A stretch of 64,000 bases of DNA from an uncultured Eubacteriales bacterium. Its GTDB lineage: Bacteria; Bacillota; Clostridia; Lachnospirales; Lachnospiraceae. Positions 8,741 to 17,545 of the stretch are shown piece after piece. The notes below the pieces were generated by a model. It did not search any database, was not told where the DNA came from, and saw nothing but the letters and a program-made list of their open reading frames with translations. The stretch covers positions 18,404-82,403 of the forward strand of contig OMVU01000004.1 of NCBI GenBank assembly GCA_900314565.1, written 5' to 3'. The first letter of the stretch is position 1. Every line of letters begins with the position of its first letter. The position numbers and the translations under genes were made by a program.

Positions 8741-10213
8741 TTATTTGCTGATCTGCTCCATGGCCATCTCCTCCAGAAGATCGCTCTTGATCTTGAAGAG
8801 CTTGTCGGACAGGTCGACATACATCTCGTGCGGGTTGACCAGACGTCTGGTCTCCTCCCACATGGTCTCCTGCTCCTTTCTGCATCTCTCACGGATCTCC
8901 ATCGTCGTGGCCGTTTCCTCATAGACGCAGACGCCTCTCTCAAAGACCGGGACCATGATCTCGCGCAGCGTAAATGTCCCTGCGCGGAGCTTTGTCTTCT
9001 TCCATGTCTCGATGGGGTCGAAGATTATGAGATCCTTATCTTCAGAGAAGGTCTCCTCCACGAGGCAGATCAGATCCGCACGGATCTTTCCGGATTCCTT
9101 GTCATAGATGCGGACGATCTTCTTATTGCCCGGGTTCGTGACTTTCTCGGAATTCTCGGAGACCTTGATCTTGGGCACGAACTCCTCATCCTCACTGTTC
9201 TTGATCGCGGCCAGCTTATAGACACCGCCGAATGCAGGATTATCCTTGGATGTGATCAGATTTGTGCCTACGCCCCAGGAATTGATCTTTGCGCCCTGTT
9301 CTTTCAGCGCTGTGATCAGATACTCATCGAGGTCGGAAGAAGCAGAGATGATCGCATCCGGGAAGCCCGCCGCACTGAGCATCTCATATGCTTTCTTGGA
9401 GAGGTATGCAAGGTCGCCGGAGTCGATGCGGATACCGTACTTTGTGAGCTTGATACCGGCTTCGCGCATCTCGGTGAAGACCCGGATCGCATTCGGAACA
9501 CCGGACTCGAGGACATCGTAGGTGTCGACGAGGAGCGTGCAGGCATTCGGATAGATCTTCGCGTAGGCCTTGAATGCTTCGTACTCGCTCGGGAAGCTCA
9601 TGATCCAGCTGTGCGCATGTGTTCCGAGGACCGGAACGTCGAACATCTGGCCCGTCAGGACATTGGATGTGCCCGCACATCCCGCAATGACAGCGGCTCG
9701 CGCGCCGTAGATTCCGGCATCCGGACCCTGCGCGCGGCGAAGACCGAATTCCATGACTGCATCCCCCTTCGCGGCGTAGCAGACCCGGGCTGCCTTGGTG
9801 GCGATCAGCGACTGATGATTCAGAATATTGAGGACAGCTGTCTCGACGAGCTGGGCCTGCATGATCGGCGCGATGACTTTGAGCATCGGCTCGCGCGGGA
9901 AAATGACCGTGCCCTCCGGGATTCCCCAGATATCGCCGGTAAAATGAAATCCCGCAAGATAATCCAGGAAATCATCCTCAAAAATGTTGAGGCTCTTCAG
10001 ATACTGGATATCCTCGTAGGAAAAATGCAGATTCTTGATATACTCTATGACCTGGCTCAGGCCGCAGCAGATCGCGTAGCCTCCATCACAGGGATTCTTG
10101 CGGTAGAATGCGTCGAAGACGACGATCTGATCCGTCGGATTTTTGAAATATCCCTGCATCATTGTCAATTCATAGAGATCTGTAAGCAGTGTAAGATTTG
10201 TTGCTCTCATCGG
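8741..10213 (-). CDS. pncB: Nicotinate phosphoribosyltransferase
   Basis: Converts nicotinate and PRPP to nicotinate mononucleotide in the NAD salvage (Preiss-Handler) route. The 490-residue protein carries TDLYELTMMQGY at its start, MEFGLRRAQGPDAG, GCAGTSNVL, the conserved-His segment GTHAHSWIMSF and RIDSGDLAYLSKKA, all hallmarks of the NAPRT family. The start at 10213 is preferred because AAAGGA lies eight bases upstream; an ATG five codons earlier lacks a clear site. Monocistronic, with PPK2 upstream in the same orientation. Confidence 0.95.
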   Translation of the reverse strand, partial: PMRATNLTLLTDLYELTMMQGYFKNPTDQIVVFDAFYRKNPCDGGYAICCGLSQVIEYIKNLHFSYEDIQYLKSLNIFEDDFLDYLAGFHFTGDIWGIPEGTVIFPREPMLKVIAPIMQAQLVETAVLNILNHQSLIATKAARVCYAAKGDAVMEFGLRRAQGPDAGIYGARAAVIAGCAGTSNVLTGQMFDVPVLGTHAHSWIMSFPSEYEAFKAYAKIYPNACTLLVDTYDVLESGVPNAIRVFTEMREAGIKLTKYGIRIDSGDLAYLSKKAYEMLSAAGFPDAIISASSDLDEYLITALKEQGAKINSWGVGTNLITSKDNPAFGGVYKLAAIKNSEDEEFVPKIKVSENSEKVTNPGNKKIVRIYDKESGKIRADLICLVEETFSEDKDLIIFDPIETWKKTKLRAGTFTLREIMVPVFERGVCVYEETATTMEIRERCRKEQETMWEETRRLVNPHEMYVDLSDKLFKIKSDLLEEMAMEQISK

Positions 10214-10366
10214 ATTTGTCCTTTCCATTCAGCCAGCACATTGGCATCAATCAGGTGTCTTTACACTATTGTATATACCCTGCCAAATAAATCAACTGTT
10301 CTTTTTATTTCACACGCGACCATCCTGCGAACTGCAGCAGGTGAGCTCATTCAGGAACGCTTTTTT

Positions 10367-11959
10367 TTACGACCCGCCGCGTTTCCGGGCGCGTCTTGCG
10401 AGGGTCTCCCCGACTGTCTTCGGCGGACCGTCTTTACGGGCCTGCCGCCGTTTCGGAGTCTCCGTGGAAGCTTCTTTTTCTTTTCCGGAACGGGCTTTTT
10501 TCACGGAGCCGGCCGCTTTTGAGGCGGATGATCCGACTTCAGGGGATTCTTTTTCCGCTGCCGGCTTCCGGGTCCTTCTCCGTCTGGCCGCGGGCTTTTC
10601 AGGAGGCTCTTCCCCGGTATCTGCGACGGTCTCCGTCTCAGCAGGATCGGCAGGTGATGTTTCTTCGGCTGTACCGGGAACATCGGCCGTTTCTGCCGCC
10701 TCTGTATCCGGAGCTGCGGCTGTTTCTGCTGCTTCTGTATCTGGAACAGCGGCCGTTTCTGCCGCCTCTGTATCCGGGGCTTTTTCAGTCTCTGCTGCGT
10801 CCGGATCCGGTGCAGCGGCTGCTTCTTCGACCTCTGTATCCGGAGCTGCGGCCGTTTCTGCTGCTGTATCCGAAGCTGCAGCCATTTCTTCAACATCCGA
10901 AGTGTCAGCCGTAACTGCTTCCGCATCAGGGGCTTTGCCTGTATCCTCTGCATTCACAGGATCCTCTGCGTCTCGGACCTCCGGCTCACTCAGGAGCTCC
11001 TTGAAATCCTTCTCCGTGCTGTCCTCTTCCGGGATCTCTTCCACAGCATTGCGAGCCTCCTCCTTCTTTTTGCTTCTCTGAAGGATAGCTTTCCGATCGA
11101 ACTTACCCGAAAGAAGCGCCTCCCTGTAGGCTGAGAACCCTTCCTCCGCTGCCACCGGCGGAAAATGCGGATCCATCTCCTCCATCACCTTCAGAATCAC
11201 TTCCGATACGAGATAATTCGCATACCATTTCCGGTCAGCCGGTATTACGTACCACGGACTGTGCTCCGTCGCAGTTGCCTTGATGATTTTCTCGATCGTC
11301 TTCTGGTACTCGAACCACTTCATTCTATCGTCAAGCACTTCAGGCCCCAGACTCCAGTTCTGCTCAGGATCACCGAACCGCTTGAGCAGGCGTTTTTTCT
11401 GCTTTTTAAGCGACAGGTTCAGATATATTTTCACAACGCGGTAGCTGCTCCCGTAGAGGTACTCCTCAAAATCCCGGGCATATTTAAAATGCCTTTCATA
11501 TGTGATCTGCTTATCGATCCGGGGCGCAACGCGAATCGGCACTGCTTCTCCCTTTACCGCATACCATAGCATGTCTTCATAATAGGTGCCGCTCAGGATC
11601 GCAATCTCGCCTCTCTCAGGTACATTCATGTGCACCCTCCGGAGCATATCATGTTTTATGTCCTTTTTTTCGGGACGAATGTACCTTTGGACACTGATGC
11701 CCTGGGGATCAAGGGCACCGACCAGCTTCCGTATGATACGATCCTTTCCGGAGGCCTCCATTCCGACGATAATGACGATCAGGCCTTCCCGCTGATCCGC
11801 GTAAAGGCGCTTCTGGAGATTCCGGATCTTAATGCGGTTCTTCTGCTCTTTTTTATAAATTGCCTCCCGGTCAGCGTTATCCTTCTTCCCGTTGGTGGAG
11901 AAGTCCGCAAGCTTCCGCCCGGCCGTCTCGTCCCAGATATAGCGATCCGTCAAATTCAT
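10367..11959 (-). CDS. PPK2-family polyphosphate kinase with long repetitive C-terminal tail
   Basis: Residues ~1-300 are a PPK2 domain: Walker A IVGMEASGKD (~73), a Walker B region ending GTYYEDMLWY, and a lid module with YERHFKYARDFEEYL. PPK2 enzymes transfer phosphate between polyphosphate and nucleotides. In the Walker B region the usual Asn/Asp-Arg-Ser is replaced by Ser-Gly-Thr. Residues ~310-530 form a low-complexity extension: an Ala/Glu/Asp/Pro segment with several copies of AAETAAxPDTE, then a Lys/Arg/Ala-rich end with RRRRTRKPAAEK, resembling histone H1-like tails. Start at 11959 is set by GGGAGG five bases upstream. Length (530) far exceeds the usual ~270-300. Confidence 0.88.
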   Translation of the reverse strand: MNLTDRYIWDETAGRKLADFSTNGKKDNADREAIYKKEQKNRIKIRNLQKRLYADQREGLIVIIVGMEASGKDRIIRKLVGALDPQGISVQRYIRPEKKDIKHDMLRRVHMNVPERGEIAILSGTYYEDMLWYAVKGEAVPIRVAPRIDKQITYERHFKYARDFEEYLYGSSYRVVKIYLNLSLKKQKKRLLKRFGDPEQNWSLGPEVLDDRMKWFEYQKTIEKIIKATATEHSPWYVIPADRKWYANYLVSEVILKVMEEMDPHFPPVAAEEGFSAYREALLSGKFDRKAILQRSKKKEEARNAVEEIPEEDSTEKDFKELLSEPEVRDAEDPVNAEDTGKAPDAEAVTADTSDVEEMAAASDTAAETAAAPDTEVEEAAAAPDPDAAETEKAPDTEAAETAAVPDTEAAETAAAPDTEAAETADVPGTAEETSPADPAETETVADTGEEPPEKPAARRRRTRKPAAEKESPEVGSSASKAAGSVKKARSGKEKEASTETPKRRQARKDGPPKTVGETLARRARKRGGS

Positions 11960-12010
11960 AAAAACCTCCCTGTACAAATCCATCCGCCGCGGGCTATACT
12001 TTACTTTGTT

Positions 12011-13156
12011 TCACAGCAGATCCTTCTCATCGAAGATCATGACCCTGTCCACCTTGAGCGCCGGCTGCGCGCGGTAAGCGTAGGCCGCCGATTCAAAGAG
12101 GCAGTACAGCTTTCCGTCATAGACGTAGATCTGTTCCATTTTCTGCGGAAAACTATACTTCTTCAGCATGGCACTCTCCTTAAAATCCGAGAGTTCTTCC
12201 CAGACTGCATACATCTGGAGATCCGAGTCAAAAATCCCCCAGGATTTTGAGAAGAGCATATTTTTCTCTGTCGCCATCACAGACTGGATCCTGTGGGATG
12301 TCTCCGCAAGGACATCCGCGCTCACTGCCTCATAGAGCCTGTCCCCCGACAGCTTCACCGTGGAATTCAGGCGGCCGGCCGTATCCATCGCAAAACGCTG
12401 GAGCGTGGCATTACCGTTTTCCTGAAACAGTCCGATGAGGAGCGCATTCGGCGCATAACTCATGTAGGAATTCCGCTCGATCGACTCAAGGAGATAATCC
12501 TGGGACTTTCTGATCGGTCTTTCTGTCTCATCGAAATCGTACGCCTCGATCGTCTCCATATCATAGGCGACCGCTCTGGCCTTCCCCTTGCCTCCGCCGG
12601 AGACCCACAGGTTGTTATTTACCGGATCATAAGCCAGCCCTCCGACATGGGAGGTGTCAGGCAGGACGATTTCCTTCAGAAAGCTTCCGGTATGGCGGCT
12701 CAGCATCAGGATCACGGAATTATGCTGTTTCGTGTGACAGTACGCGCTGATGAAAATATAGTCCTCCGTGACTGCCATCCCCTGCGGCGTCATGCTGGTG
12801 CAGGTCGTTATGCCGTGGAATCCATGCAGTGTGGTCCTCGTCGCGTTAAGTCCCGGAATGACGACCGTTCCCTTCAGCTTTTTCGCAAGCTCCGGAAAAT
12901 CACTCCGAAGTGCCAGAGCAAAGGCTTTCTCGGAGCCGTAGCATACGGGATTTGTATTGGTCTCAACGTACTTCGCCTCAGGCTCCTTGTCTCCCCGGGC
13001 GATCATGGCGTAATAGAGGTAAGCGCCGATTCCCCCGCCGGCGACCAGGAGGACCGCCAGCGTCACGAGAGCCCATCTTTTCAGACTTCGCCGTTCTTCC
13101 GTCTTCTCCTTTGATGTATTCACTTTCCCTTTGTGTGTTTTAAAAATTCTGAACAT
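12011..13156 (-). CDS. Membrane-anchored protein with propeller-like extracellular domain, function unknown
   Basis: A 381-residue protein with a basic N-terminus, one transmembrane segment (residues ~29-50) and a large outside domain. The latter has recurring patterns such as GGLAYDPVNNNLWVSGGG and MTPQGMAVTEDYIFISAYC, which look like beta-propeller blades of the NHL/YncE kind. I do not recognise a named family or catalytic residues. It is just upstream of, and co-oriented with, the PPK2 gene and divergent from recQ. Confidence 0.6.
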   Translation of the reverse strand: MFRIFKTHKGKVNTSKEKTEERRSLKRWALVTLAVLLVAGGGIGAYLYYAMIARGDKEPEAKYVETNTNPVCYGSEKAFALALRSDFPELAKKLKGTVVIPGLNATRTTLHGFHGITTCTSMTPQGMAVTEDYIFISAYCHTKQHNSVILMLSRHTGSFLKEIVLPDTSHVGGLAYDPVNNNLWVSGGGKGKARAVAYDMETIEAYDFDETERPIRKSQDYLLESIERNSYMSYAPNALLIGLFQENGNATLQRFAMDTAGRLNSTVKLSGDRLYEAVSADVLAETSHRIQSVMATEKNMLFSKSWGIFDSDLQMYAVWEELSDFKESAMLKKYSFPQKMEQIYVYDGKLYCLFESAAYAYRAQPALKVDRVMIFDEKDLL

Positions 13157-13207
13157 ATTATTATTTTATGCCACTTGACAGGCATTCGCAAGAAGGAAGG
13201 TCATTAC

Positions 13208-14707
13208 ATGGATGAACTGCATAAGACACTCTGGACGTATTACGGCTACAGCTCTTTCCGGCCCGGTCAGGAACGTCTGATCCGTGCGCTCCTTGAAGGA
13301 AATGACGTACTCGGCGTCATGCCGACCGGCGCGGGCAAATCCCTCTGCTACCAGATCCCGGCCCTGCTCCTCCCGGGTCTCACGATCGTCGTCTCTCCCC
13401 TGATCTCCCTGATGGAAGACCAGGTCGGCACTCTCAGAAAACGGGGAATTCCCGCTGCTTTCCTGCATGCCGCCATGCGCTCATCCGAACGCCGTGCGCT
13501 CTGTCAGAAAATCCTTGATGGGCAGCGAACCGGCAGTCCGAGCACCGTGCGCCTCCTCTATGTCTCTCCCGAGAGGCTTATGGCGCGCGAGTTCCTTTCA
13601 TTTTCGGAAAATGCAGACATCTCGCTCCTCGCAGTCGACGAAGCCCACTGTATCTCGAACTGGGGCCGGGATTTTCGCCCCGCCTATCGAAAGATCGGGG
13701 ATTTCGCAGACCGCATGAAACATCGTCCGCCGATCGGTGCATTCACGGCTTCCGCGACACCGGCCGTGCGGGAGGAGATCATTTCGTATCTGCACCTCAA
13801 AGATCCCGCATCGCTCACGACAGGATTCGACAGGCCGAATCTGTATTTCGAAGTCAGGCACGCAGAAGACAAATGGACAGAGCTCCTCCGCGTTCTGGAC
13901 GAGCACAGGACCGGGACCGGCATCATCTACTGTCTCACAAGGAAGACCACGGAAGCACTCGCCAAAAAGCTCAATAAGAACGGGATCCCGGCAGCCTTCT
14001 ACCATGGGGGGCTTACGTCCTGCGAACGGGAAAAAAGTCAGGAAGACTGGATCCGGGGCCGTGTCCGCCTGATCGTCGCGACCTGCGCGTTCGGCATGGG
14101 GATCGACAAGCCGGATGTGCGTTTCGTCATTCACTATAATTTGCCCGGGAGCATGGAGAATTATTATCAGGAGGCCGGCAGAGCGAGCCGGGACGGAAGA
14201 CCGGGGGAATGTATCCTGCTCTATAATATTCGAGACGTGACCATCAACAGATTTTTTATTCGAAGGGCGGGAAGCGGAAACAAAGGGGAATCCCTTCAGG
14301 AGATGCTGCGGCAGGATCTTCTGGTCATGCAGGACTATGTGAGCTGTCACACCTGCCTGCGAGCCTTCATGCTTCGCTATTTCGGGGAGGAGACAGAACC
14401 TTTCTGCGGAAAGTGCTCCGTCTGCCTGAGCGATACGGGTCCTCTCCCACGGGGAAGTACGCTCATCCCCGGCGTGGAATCTCCCGAACTCTACCGGGAG
14501 CTCAGAGCTCTCCGACTGGATCTCGCGAACAGGCAGGGAAAGCTTCCCTTTGAGATTTTCTCTGACAGAACGCTGCACGATCTGGCGGCTGTACGCCCCG
14601 AAAATCTGAAGGATATGTTGCTCATAGAGGGTGCCGGCATTTTAAATGTCCTGAAATTCGGTCCTGTTTTTCTGAAAGAGATCCGTTATTGGAACCATAC
14701 TCATTAA
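13208..14707 (+). CDS. recQ: RecQ-family ATP-dependent DNA helicase
   Basis: 3'-5' DNA helicase for recombinational repair. Helicase motifs are all visible: motif 0 FRPGQ, Walker A MPTGAGKSLCYQ, DEAHCISNWGRDFRP, FTASATP, and a motif VI near QEAGRASRDG. A four-Cys zinc subdomain follows (CHTCLR ... CGKCSVC, ~380-415), then an HRDC-like domain (~430-495). The winged-helix RQC domain between zinc and HRDC seems to be missing, giving 499 residues rather than ~600. Start at 13208 is set by AAGGAAGG seven bases upstream. Confidence 0.92.
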   Translation: MDELHKTLWTYYGYSSFRPGQERLIRALLEGNDVLGVMPTGAGKSLCYQIPALLLPGLTIVVSPLISLMEDQVGTLRKRGIPAAFLHAAMRSSERRALCQKILDGQRTGSPSTVRLLYVSPERLMAREFLSFSENADISLLAVDEAHCISNWGRDFRPAYRKIGDFADRMKHRPPIGAFTASATPAVREEIISYLHLKDPASLTTGFDRPNLYFEVRHAEDKWTELLRVLDEHRTGTGIIYCLTRKTTEALAKKLNKNGIPAAFYHGGLTSCEREKSQEDWIRGRVRLIVATCAFGMGIDKPDVRFVIHYNLPGSMENYYQEAGRASRDGRPGECILLYNIRDVTINRFFIRRAGSGNKGESLQEMLRQDLLVMQDYVSCHTCLRAFMLRYFGEETEPFCGKCSVCLSDTGPLPRGSTLIPGVESPELYRELRALRLDLANRQGKLPFEIFSDRTLHDLAAVRPENLKDMLLIEGAGILNVLKFGPVFLKEIRYWNHTH

Positions 14708-14843
14708 CAAAAACCTCCCGCATCCTGACTTCTGAGCCTCCCGGAACAGCTATTCAGGGAATTGTTTCGAAATTCACAGAAATTTGTGGATTTTTCACAG
14801 AATCTGTATTCACATTTCCCCTGTTTATGGTAAAATGAAATCA

Positions 14844-14899
14844 CAAAAAAGGGCGTTTTCCCCGGAAATCTTTCAGAACTGAAAGCCGCCAAAACGCTC
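14844..14899 (-). terminator. Nested inverted repeat with T-run on the minus strand
   Basis: Outer arms AGGGCGTTTT and AAAACGCTCT enclose an inner perfect hairpin CTTTCAG/CTGAAAG. On the minus strand the structure is followed by six T. No minus-strand gene is evident just upstream, so it may end an antisense or small transcript, or act as a structured leader of the downstream kinase gene. Confidence 0.45.
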
Positions 14900-14967
14900 T
14901 GATCTGTGCGTTTGCGGACAATGTTCATCACATGCTCCTTGTGATAACCGAAAGGGGGGTAATTATT

Positions 14968-15582
14968 ATGAAGGTAAAAAAGAAATTTCTCATCACTGTG
15001 GGACGCGAGTACGGAAGCGGCGGCAAGGTCATTGCCGAGCAGATCGGGAAGGATCTCGACATCAAAGTCTATGACAAGAATCTGATCGAGATGATCGCCA
15101 AAAAGCATGATCTGGATAAGGATACCCTGGTCAATGACGACGAGCGTCTCTCGAACCCGTTCTTTGAGCCCTACATCAATTACGGCATTGACACCGCCTC
15201 CCGCAGCTCCCGCCTGTTCGCTCTGCAGTCGCAGATCATCCGCGAGGAGGCCAACGAGGGTCCGGCTATCTTCCTCGGCCGCTGCGCAGATGATATTCTC
15301 TGGGAGTATCCGGATGTCATCCGCATCTTCATCTACGCGCCGAAAGCGGACAGAGTCGAGCGGATCATGAACGTCGAGGGAATCAGCGAATCTCTGGCGG
15401 CGGAGAAGATCATCCGCAGGATGGATAAGCAGAGAAAGGCTTACTATCAGTTCTACACGGACAAGAAGTGGGGCACCCCGGAAGGCATGGATTTCATGAT
15501 CAACAGTTCTGCGCTCGGCATCGACGGGACAGTGAAGTTGATCGAGGAGATCCTGAAAATGAAAGGCTATATCGAAGATTAA
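14968..15582 (+). CDS. Cytidylate kinase-like protein
   Basis: A 204-residue P-loop protein of the cytidylate kinase-like family. The P-loop region reads TVGREYGSGGK (~10-20), a variant of the normal GxxGxGK, followed by a NMP-binding-like segment and DRVERIMNVEGIS plus RRMDKQRKAYYQFY, typical of this group. It likely phosphorylates a nucleotide or acts as a regulatory relative of Cmk; substrate not provable here. Start at 14968 has AAAGGGGGG upstream; spacing is rather long, at about nine bases. Confidence 0.8.
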   Translation: MKVKKKFLITVGREYGSGGKVIAEQIGKDLDIKVYDKNLIEMIAKKHDLDKDTLVNDDERLSNPFFEPYINYGIDTASRSSRLFALQSQIIREEANEGPAIFLGRCADDILWEYPDVIRIFIYAPKADRVERIMNVEGISESLAAEKIIRRMDKQRKAYYQFYTDKKWGTPEGMDFMINSSALGIDGTVKLIEEILKMKGYIED

Positions 15583-15606
15583 TATCCTCTCATCCCTGAT
15601 AAAAAG

Positions 15607-15691
15607 CAGGCAATTGCGAAAGTCTGTGCTTCATGGGAATTGTATGAGCATTCAAATAATTCCATTTCGCACAGAGTTTCGCAGGAGCCTG
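15607..15691 (+). repeat. Dispersed palindromic repeat family 1, copy A
   Basis: 85 bp element bounded by CAGGC and GCCTG. Left half contains GCGAAAGTCTGTGCTTCATG, right half the near-complement TTTCGCACAGAGTTTCGC, so the element folds into one long imperfect hairpin. Other copies are listed at 33988, 43193 and 55937, with fragments at 26698 and 56325. Confidence 0.85.
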
Positions 15692-15696
15692 TTGAT

Positions 15697-15767
15697 AAAA
15701 ACAGAACCGCTGCACAGGGCGTACGGTGTAATAAGACCGACGAGACCTGTGCAGCGGTTCTGTTTTT
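15697..15767. terminator. Bidirectional terminator
   Basis: Perfect 21 bp stem from AAAACAGAACCGC to GCGGTTCTGTTTT enclosing 28 bases, flanked by A-run on one side and T-run on the other. It serves the kinase gene on the plus strand and rsmI on the minus strand. Confidence 0.85.
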
Positions 15768-15770
15768 CGG

Positions 15771-15846
15771 CGGATCGCAGCCGCGCAAAAAGGAAGGTGC
15801 TTCGCACGTAAGCGCGGCGCAGCAAGAACGCTGAGGCGTTCTTGAA
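15771..15846 (+). repeat. Dispersed repeat family 2, copy 1
   Basis: About 75 bp with ATCGCAGCCGCGCAAA, GTGCTTCGCACGTAAGCGCG and an ending hairpin of AAGAACGC/GCGTTCTT. Closely matched at 20861 and more loosely at 56106. Confidence 0.75.
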
Positions 15847-15852
15847 TTTTTA

Positions 15853-16701
15853 TCACTCTTCTTCAAGACACATCCGATAGACGTCTCTTTTGGAAATCCC
15901 GCGCTCCTTCGCCACGGCTTTCATGGCGTCCTTTCTGGACATTCCCTGTGCTTCGAACCGGGCAACATGCTCGGGGACCGGAAGATTTTCGTAGAGTTCC
16001 TCCTTCTCCCCCCGGATCTCCTCATCGGATTTTCCCTCGATCACAAGAACATATTCGCCGCGCGGCGGTTCTGTCTGCGCCCGGGCGATCGCCTGATCGA
16101 TGGTCGTCCGATCGACCGTCTCATACTTTTTCGTGAGTTCCCGGCAGAGCGTGATGCCTCTGCCTCCGCCAAGCTCTTCCCGAAGCGTCTCCAGTGTCCG
16201 GACGAGCCTGTGCGGAGCCTCGTAGAGGATCATGGTGCGGCGTTCGGTCTTCATTTCCGCGAGGACTTCCTTCCGCTCCTTTTTATCCCCGGGGAGAAAT
16301 CCCTCAAATGCAAACCGCCGCGTGTCCTGTCCGGAGAGCGTGAGGGCGGTTATGCAGGCATTCGCGCCCGGCAGAGATGTGACCTCGATCCCGTTCTCCA
16401 TGCAGAGCCTGACCAGGATCTCGCCCGGATCCGAGATTGCGGGCGTACCGGCGTCCGTGATGAGCGCGATGTTCTCTCCGGCAATCAACCGGCCGATCAG
16501 CTCCTGCCCTTTTTCTTTCTCATTGAATTTATGATAGCTCGTGAGCTTTGTCGTGATCTCATAGCGGGACAGAAGATGCCCGGATGTGCGGGTATCCTCC
16601 GCTGCGATGAGATCGACCTCCCTGAGGGTCCGGAGGACTCTGAGCGTGATATCCTCAAGATTCCCGATCGGGGTCGCGCACAAATATAAAGTTCCGCTCA
16701 T
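15853..16701 (-). CDS. rsmI: 16S rRNA 2'-O-ribose C1402 methyltransferase
   Basis: SAM-dependent tetrapyrrole-methylase-fold enzyme modifying C1402 in the 16S rRNA decoding centre. Conserved elements: LYLCATPIGNLEDITLRVL at the start, AAEDTRTSGHLL, TDAGTPAISDPG (~85-97), and the SLPGANACITAL segment. 282 residues, normal length. Start follows AAAGG. Terminal gene of the gmk-holB-ricT-trmN6-rsmI cluster, as its homologue yabC is in Bacillus. Confidence 0.95.
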   Translation of the reverse strand: MSGTLYLCATPIGNLEDITLRVLRTLREVDLIAAEDTRTSGHLLSRYEITTKLTSYHKFNEKEKGQELIGRLIAGENIALITDAGTPAISDPGEILVRLCMENGIEVTSLPGANACITALTLSGQDTRRFAFEGFLPGDKKERKEVLAEMKTERRTMILYEAPHRLVRTLETLREELGGGRGITLCRELTKKYETVDRTTIDQAIARAQTEPPRGEYVLVIEGKSDEEIRGEKEELYENLPVPEHVARFEAQGMSRKDAMKAVAKERGISKRDVYRMCLEEE

Positions 16702-16816
16702 GGATCAAACCTTTCTCATTTTTTAAGGTCATCAGATACGCCGAATCATTCCTGCAGGAGATTTCTGCGTAAGGATCCTGCCAAAGGATCCTGTCAAAGG
16801 AATCCTTCTCGGTCCT

Positions 16817-17545
16817 TCAGATCTTCCCGTAGATCTGCAGGACCTCGCGGGTATATTCTCCGCTCTTCTCATACACAATGAGCGGCGGGTCAACATTGAG
16901 CTGCGGACCTCCGCCCCTGACAGCTTCCAAAAGAACGAGGTTCGGTGCCTTGTCAGCGAACGGATACACCATCCGCATGCGTTTCGGCTCCAGACCATAC
17001 GTGCGCATGCAGGCAAATATCTCTGCAAGCCGCGAGGGTCTGTGGATCATGGCAAGACGGCCTTTCATTTTGAGTAGCTTCGACGCTTCCTCCACCACGT
17101 CGGAAAGCGTGCAGAGAACTTCATGCCGGGCGATCGTCTTCCGGTCGTCCTCCCCGCGAAGCCCTCCGCCTCCCGGCGTGTAGGGCGGGTTGCAGGTCAC
17201 AAGTGAAAAAGAAGCTGCGCCGAACAGATTCGCAGCTTCCTTCACATCTCCTGTTATGATCCCGATCTCGTCGGAAAGGCCGTTCAGACGGACGGATTCC
17301 CGCGCGAGCGATGCCGCGCCCTCCTGGATCTCCAGTCCTCTGAACGAGACCCTTTTCGCCTCGTCTCTCGCCGTTCCGTGCATGATGAGCGGTATGACAC
17401 CGTTCCCGGTACAAAGGTCCATCACACAGTCACCGTCCTTCATCACCGGATAGTGTGCGAGCAGGACTGCGTCGATCCCGAAACAAAAAGCCTCTGAGTC
17501 CTGCCAGATCCGATATCCGTTCTCAAGATCATCTAATCTTTTCAT
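16817..17545 (-). CDS. TrmN6-like SAM-dependent N6-adenine methyltransferase
   Basis: A 242-residue class I methyltransferase. SAM motif region VMDLCTGNGVIPLI (~40) and the NPPY catalytic motif in VTCNPPYTPGG (~115) identify the N6-adenine type, closest to TrmN6/YabB-like proteins that modify A37 of tRNA1(Val). Its start overlaps the stop of the ricT gene by four bases. Position in the cluster matches yabB in Bacillus. The exact RNA target is not shown by sequence. Confidence 0.85.
   Translation of the reverse strand: MKRLDDLENGYRIWQDSEAFCFGIDAVLLAHYPVMKDGDCVMDLCTGNGVIPLIMHGTARDEAKRVSFRGLEIQEGAASLARESVRLNGLSDEIGIITGDVKEAANLFGAASFSLVTCNPPYTPGGGGLRGEDDRKTIARHEVLCTLSDVVEEASKLLKMKGRLAMIHRPSRLAEIFACMRTYGLEPKRMRMVYPFADKAPNLVLLEAVRGGGPQLNVDPPLIVYEKSGEYTREVLQIYGKI

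Noticed and set aside
16772-16802. Short direct repeat of AAGGATCCTG after rsmI/trmN6 boundary
   Set aside because: Only two to three 13 bp copies; too short to interpret.
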